A stretch of DNA of 14,275 nucleotides from Limousia pullorum (lineage in GTDB: Bacteria > Bacillota > Clostridia > Oscillospirales > Acutalibacteraceae). The notes below the pieces were generated by a model. The model searched no databases, was not told where the DNA came from, and saw only the letters and a list, made by a program, of their open reading frames with translations. The translations under genes were made by a program, and so were the position numbers. Positions 13,060 through 14,275 of the stretch are shown piece after piece. The number at the start of each line of letters is the position of its first letter. Within the stretch, counting starts at the first letter, position 1. The stretch spans positions 1 through 14,275 of the forward strand of contig DVNG01000015.1 in NCBI GenBank assembly GCA_018714545.1. Direction: 5' to 3'.

Positions 13060-13956
13060 ATGAATAAAGATAAAATTATAAGATGTATAACAAGCGACGG
13101 AGGCATAATGGCTTCCGCTATAGATTCAACAGGCATAGTTTTTACAGCTCAGGAGATTCACCACACCACAAGCTGCGGCACAGCGGCTCTGGGAAGACTG
13201 CTGACAGCGGCTTCTATGATGGGCGCACAGCTTAAACAAAAGAACGCAGTGATAAACCTCAGCGTTAAGGGAAACGGCCCTCTGGGCCCTGTTGTAGCCG
13301 TTGCAAACAGCAAAGGTAATGTAAAGGGTTATGTGGGAAACCGGGATTGCCCTACAGAGCACTACAGCAACGGAAAGATAAATGTTGCCGCCGCAGTTGG
13401 TAAAGAGGGCATACTCACAGTTATGCGTGACTACGGAAGCGGCGACCCGTATATAGGACAGGTTCCTTTGGTAAGTGGAGAGATAGCTGAGGACATAACA
13501 AACTATTACGCCACAAGTGAGCAAATTCCAACAGTATGCGCTCTTGGAGTTTTGGTGGATAAAAATAACGGACTGGTTTTGGCTGCCGGAGGATTGCTTA
13601 TACAGCTTCTGCCAGGCGCTACAGACGAAGAAATAGAAAAGCTCGAAAAGAATGTTGCCGCTTTAGAGCCTGTAACCACAATGCTCGCAAAGGGAATGTC
13701 AGTTTTGGATATCTGCAAAAAAGCTTTGGAAGGCTTTGAAGTGGAAGTTTTGGACGAATTCCCAGTAAGCTATGTGTGCGGATGCAGTAAAGAAAAAATA
13801 GAAAACGCCATAAGAGGCCTTTCTGACGAAGAAATAAAGGAAATAATAGAGAAAGAAGGGGCAGCAAAAGCCTCCTGCAACTTCTGTAATAAAAAATTTA
13901 TTTTTACAAAAGAGGATTTGGAGAAGATTATTTCCGAGAGAAAAGACAAAAAATAA
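13060..13956 (+). CDS. hslO: Redox-regulated chaperone Hsp33
   Basis: A 298-residue Hsp33, a cytoplasmic holdase switched on when its zinc centre is oxidised and the linker unfolds. The N-terminal domain shows the family signatures HHTTSCGTAALGRLLTAA, KGNGPLGPVVA, GNVKGYVGN, GILTVMRDYG and VSGEIAEDITNYY. The C-terminal redox switch has the four zinc cysteines as C240-G-C242 and C273-x-x-C276, the CXC/CXXC arrangement. Length and domain order are normal. The ATG at 13060 follows an AGGGAAG site and lies 41 bp after the methyltransferase stop, with no clear promoter or terminator between them, so it is likely the last gene of that transcript. No hairpin with a T run follows the stop codon. Confidence 0.98.
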   Translation: MNKDKIIRCITSDGGIMASAIDSTGIVFTAQEIHHTTSCGTAALGRLLTAASMMGAQLKQKNAVINLSVKGNGPLGPVVAVANSKGNVKGYVGNRDCPTEHYSNGKINVAAAVGKEGILTVMRDYGSGDPYIGQVPLVSGEIAEDITNYYATSEQIPTVCALGVLVDKNNGLVLAAGGLLIQLLPGATDEEIEKLEKNVAALEPVTTMLAKGMSVLDICKKALEGFEVEVLDEFPVSYVCGCSKEKIENAIRGLSDEEIKEIIEKEGAAKASCNFCNKKFIFTKEDLEKIISERKDKK

Positions 13957-13973
13957 GGCGAAAATACAGAAAA

Positions 13974-14064
13974 ACAGGGTAAATTATTAGCGTTATTACG
14001 AATATTTTAAGTGATGTTGTCATAAAATAAAAAAATTAAAAAAAACGCTTGACTTTTACCCTGT
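13974..14064. repeat. Distant 10-bp inverted repeat flanking an AT-rich spacer
   Basis: ACAGGGTAAA (13974-13983) and its exact reverse complement TTTACCCTGT (14055-14064) lie 71 bp apart. The right copy occupies the spacer of the tRNA-Val promoter. The intervening DNA is very AT-rich and includes an A-rich run before the -35. It could be a protein-binding pair or chance; no gene lies here. Confidence 0.4.
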
Positions 14065-14077
14065 GATGATGTATTAT
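14049..14077 (+). promoter_or_regulatory. Promoter of tRNA-Val
   Basis: The -35 TTGACT (14049-14054) and -10 TATTAT (14072-14077) have a 17-bp spacer, which puts the start near 14085, about 50 bases before the mature tRNA. A long A-rich stretch directly upstream of the -35 may act as an UP element. Confidence 0.88.
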
Positions 14078-14099
14078 AATACACGTCGCTGAAAGACAC

Positions 14100-14125
14100 C
14101 ACACCGAAACGGCAAAAACGGTGTG
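14100..14125 (+). other. Hairpin in the 5' leader of pre-tRNA-Val
   Basis: CACACCG (14100-14106) pairs with CGGTGTG (14119-14125) around a 12-base loop, ending 7 bases before the mature tRNA. It would form in the precursor that RNase P trims. It has no T run and so is not a terminator. Confidence 0.55.
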
Positions 14126-14132
14126 AGTAAAT

Positions 14133-14208
14133 GGGAGCATAGCTCAGCTGGGAGAGCATCTGCCTTACAAGCAGAGGGTCATAGGTTCGAGCCCTATTGT
14201 TCCCACCA
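14133..14208 (+). tRNA. tRNA-Val (anticodon TAC)
   Basis: A full cloverleaf with acceptor stem GGGAGCA/TGTTCCC (one G-U pair), D-arm GCTC...GAGC, and anticodon stem TCTGC/GCAGA around loop CTTACAA. The anticodon TAC is at 14166-14168 and the T-loop is GTTCGAG. The discriminator is A and CCA is encoded at 14206-14208. It decodes GUA and other GUN valine codons. Confidence 0.97.
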
Positions 14209-14241
14209 AGAGAGAGTACATTTTGTACCCTCTCTTTTTTT
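14208..14241 (+). terminator. Rho-independent terminator of tRNA-Val
   Basis: AAGAGAGAGTAC (14208-14219) pairs with GTACCCTCTCTT (14225-14236) with one mismatch and a 5-base loop. It is followed by a T run to 14241. It begins at the last base of the encoded CCA, so there is no further tRNA in this transcript. Confidence 0.92.
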
Positions 14242-14275
14242 ATTTAATTAAACATTAGATTTAAAAATGTATAAG

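Noticed and set aside
1..14275. Genomic island bounded by tRNA genes
   Set aside because: tRNA-Arg and tRNA-Val lie at the two ends and point outwards, but all genes between are conserved housekeeping genes with similar base composition. There is no integrase and no direct repeat of a tRNA 3' end.

Overview
The window looks like ordinary chromosome from a Gram-positive Clostridia-type Firmicute. A finer placement, such as a gut Oscillospiraceae/Ruminococcaceae relative, is only a guess. The reasons are moderate-to-low GC, strong AGGAGG-type ribosome binding sites, a glmS ribozyme, a DUF951 gene, a YerC/YecD-type TrpR relative, Sua5-type threonylcarbamoyl-AMP synthase, and tRNA genes that encode their own CCA. 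I see no transposase, integrase, phage gene, CRISPR array or defence cassette. This is mainly a housekeeping region, and its most unexplained element is a small non-coding repeat array.

Layout. Left part (1-6756) is all on the minus strand. hflX comes first with its own promoter, followed by a run DUF951 - prfA - sua5-type gene - coaE - lytic transglycosylase - M18 aminopeptidase. The sua5/coaE pair overlaps and coaE/transglycosylase are almost touching. At the left edge a tRNA-Arg(ACG) has its own promoter and terminator. Middle part: nadB-nadC run rightwards (6924-9229), divergent from hflX. They converge with glmS (9631-11451, minus), and a strong hairpin terminator that works in both directions lies between. 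glmS has a promoter and a glmS ribozyme in its leader. Immediately after its stop codon lie three 65-bp hairpin-forming tandem repeats. Right part: a plus-strand cluster of a TrpR-like regulator, a SAM methyltransferase and hslO (Hsp33), divergent from glmS, then tRNA-Val(TAC) with promoter and terminator.

How the genes work together. The minus-strand cluster serves translation (RF1, t6A tRNA modification, the ribosome-splitting GTPase HflX) and adds CoA synthesis and peptide/peptidoglycan turnover. nadBC make nicotinate mononucleotide from aspartate, but nadA is not in view. glmS makes glucosamine-6-phosphate for the cell wall and is controlled by product-triggered self-cleavage of its mRNA.

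The points most worth a second look are the 65-bp repeats at 9436-9630, whose stems show compensatory base changes; the 59-codon DUF951 gene with a good promoter; a CoaE whose P-loop ends GKG instead of GKS/T and which probably starts at TTG; nadBC without nadA; and prfA-sua5 without prmC between them.
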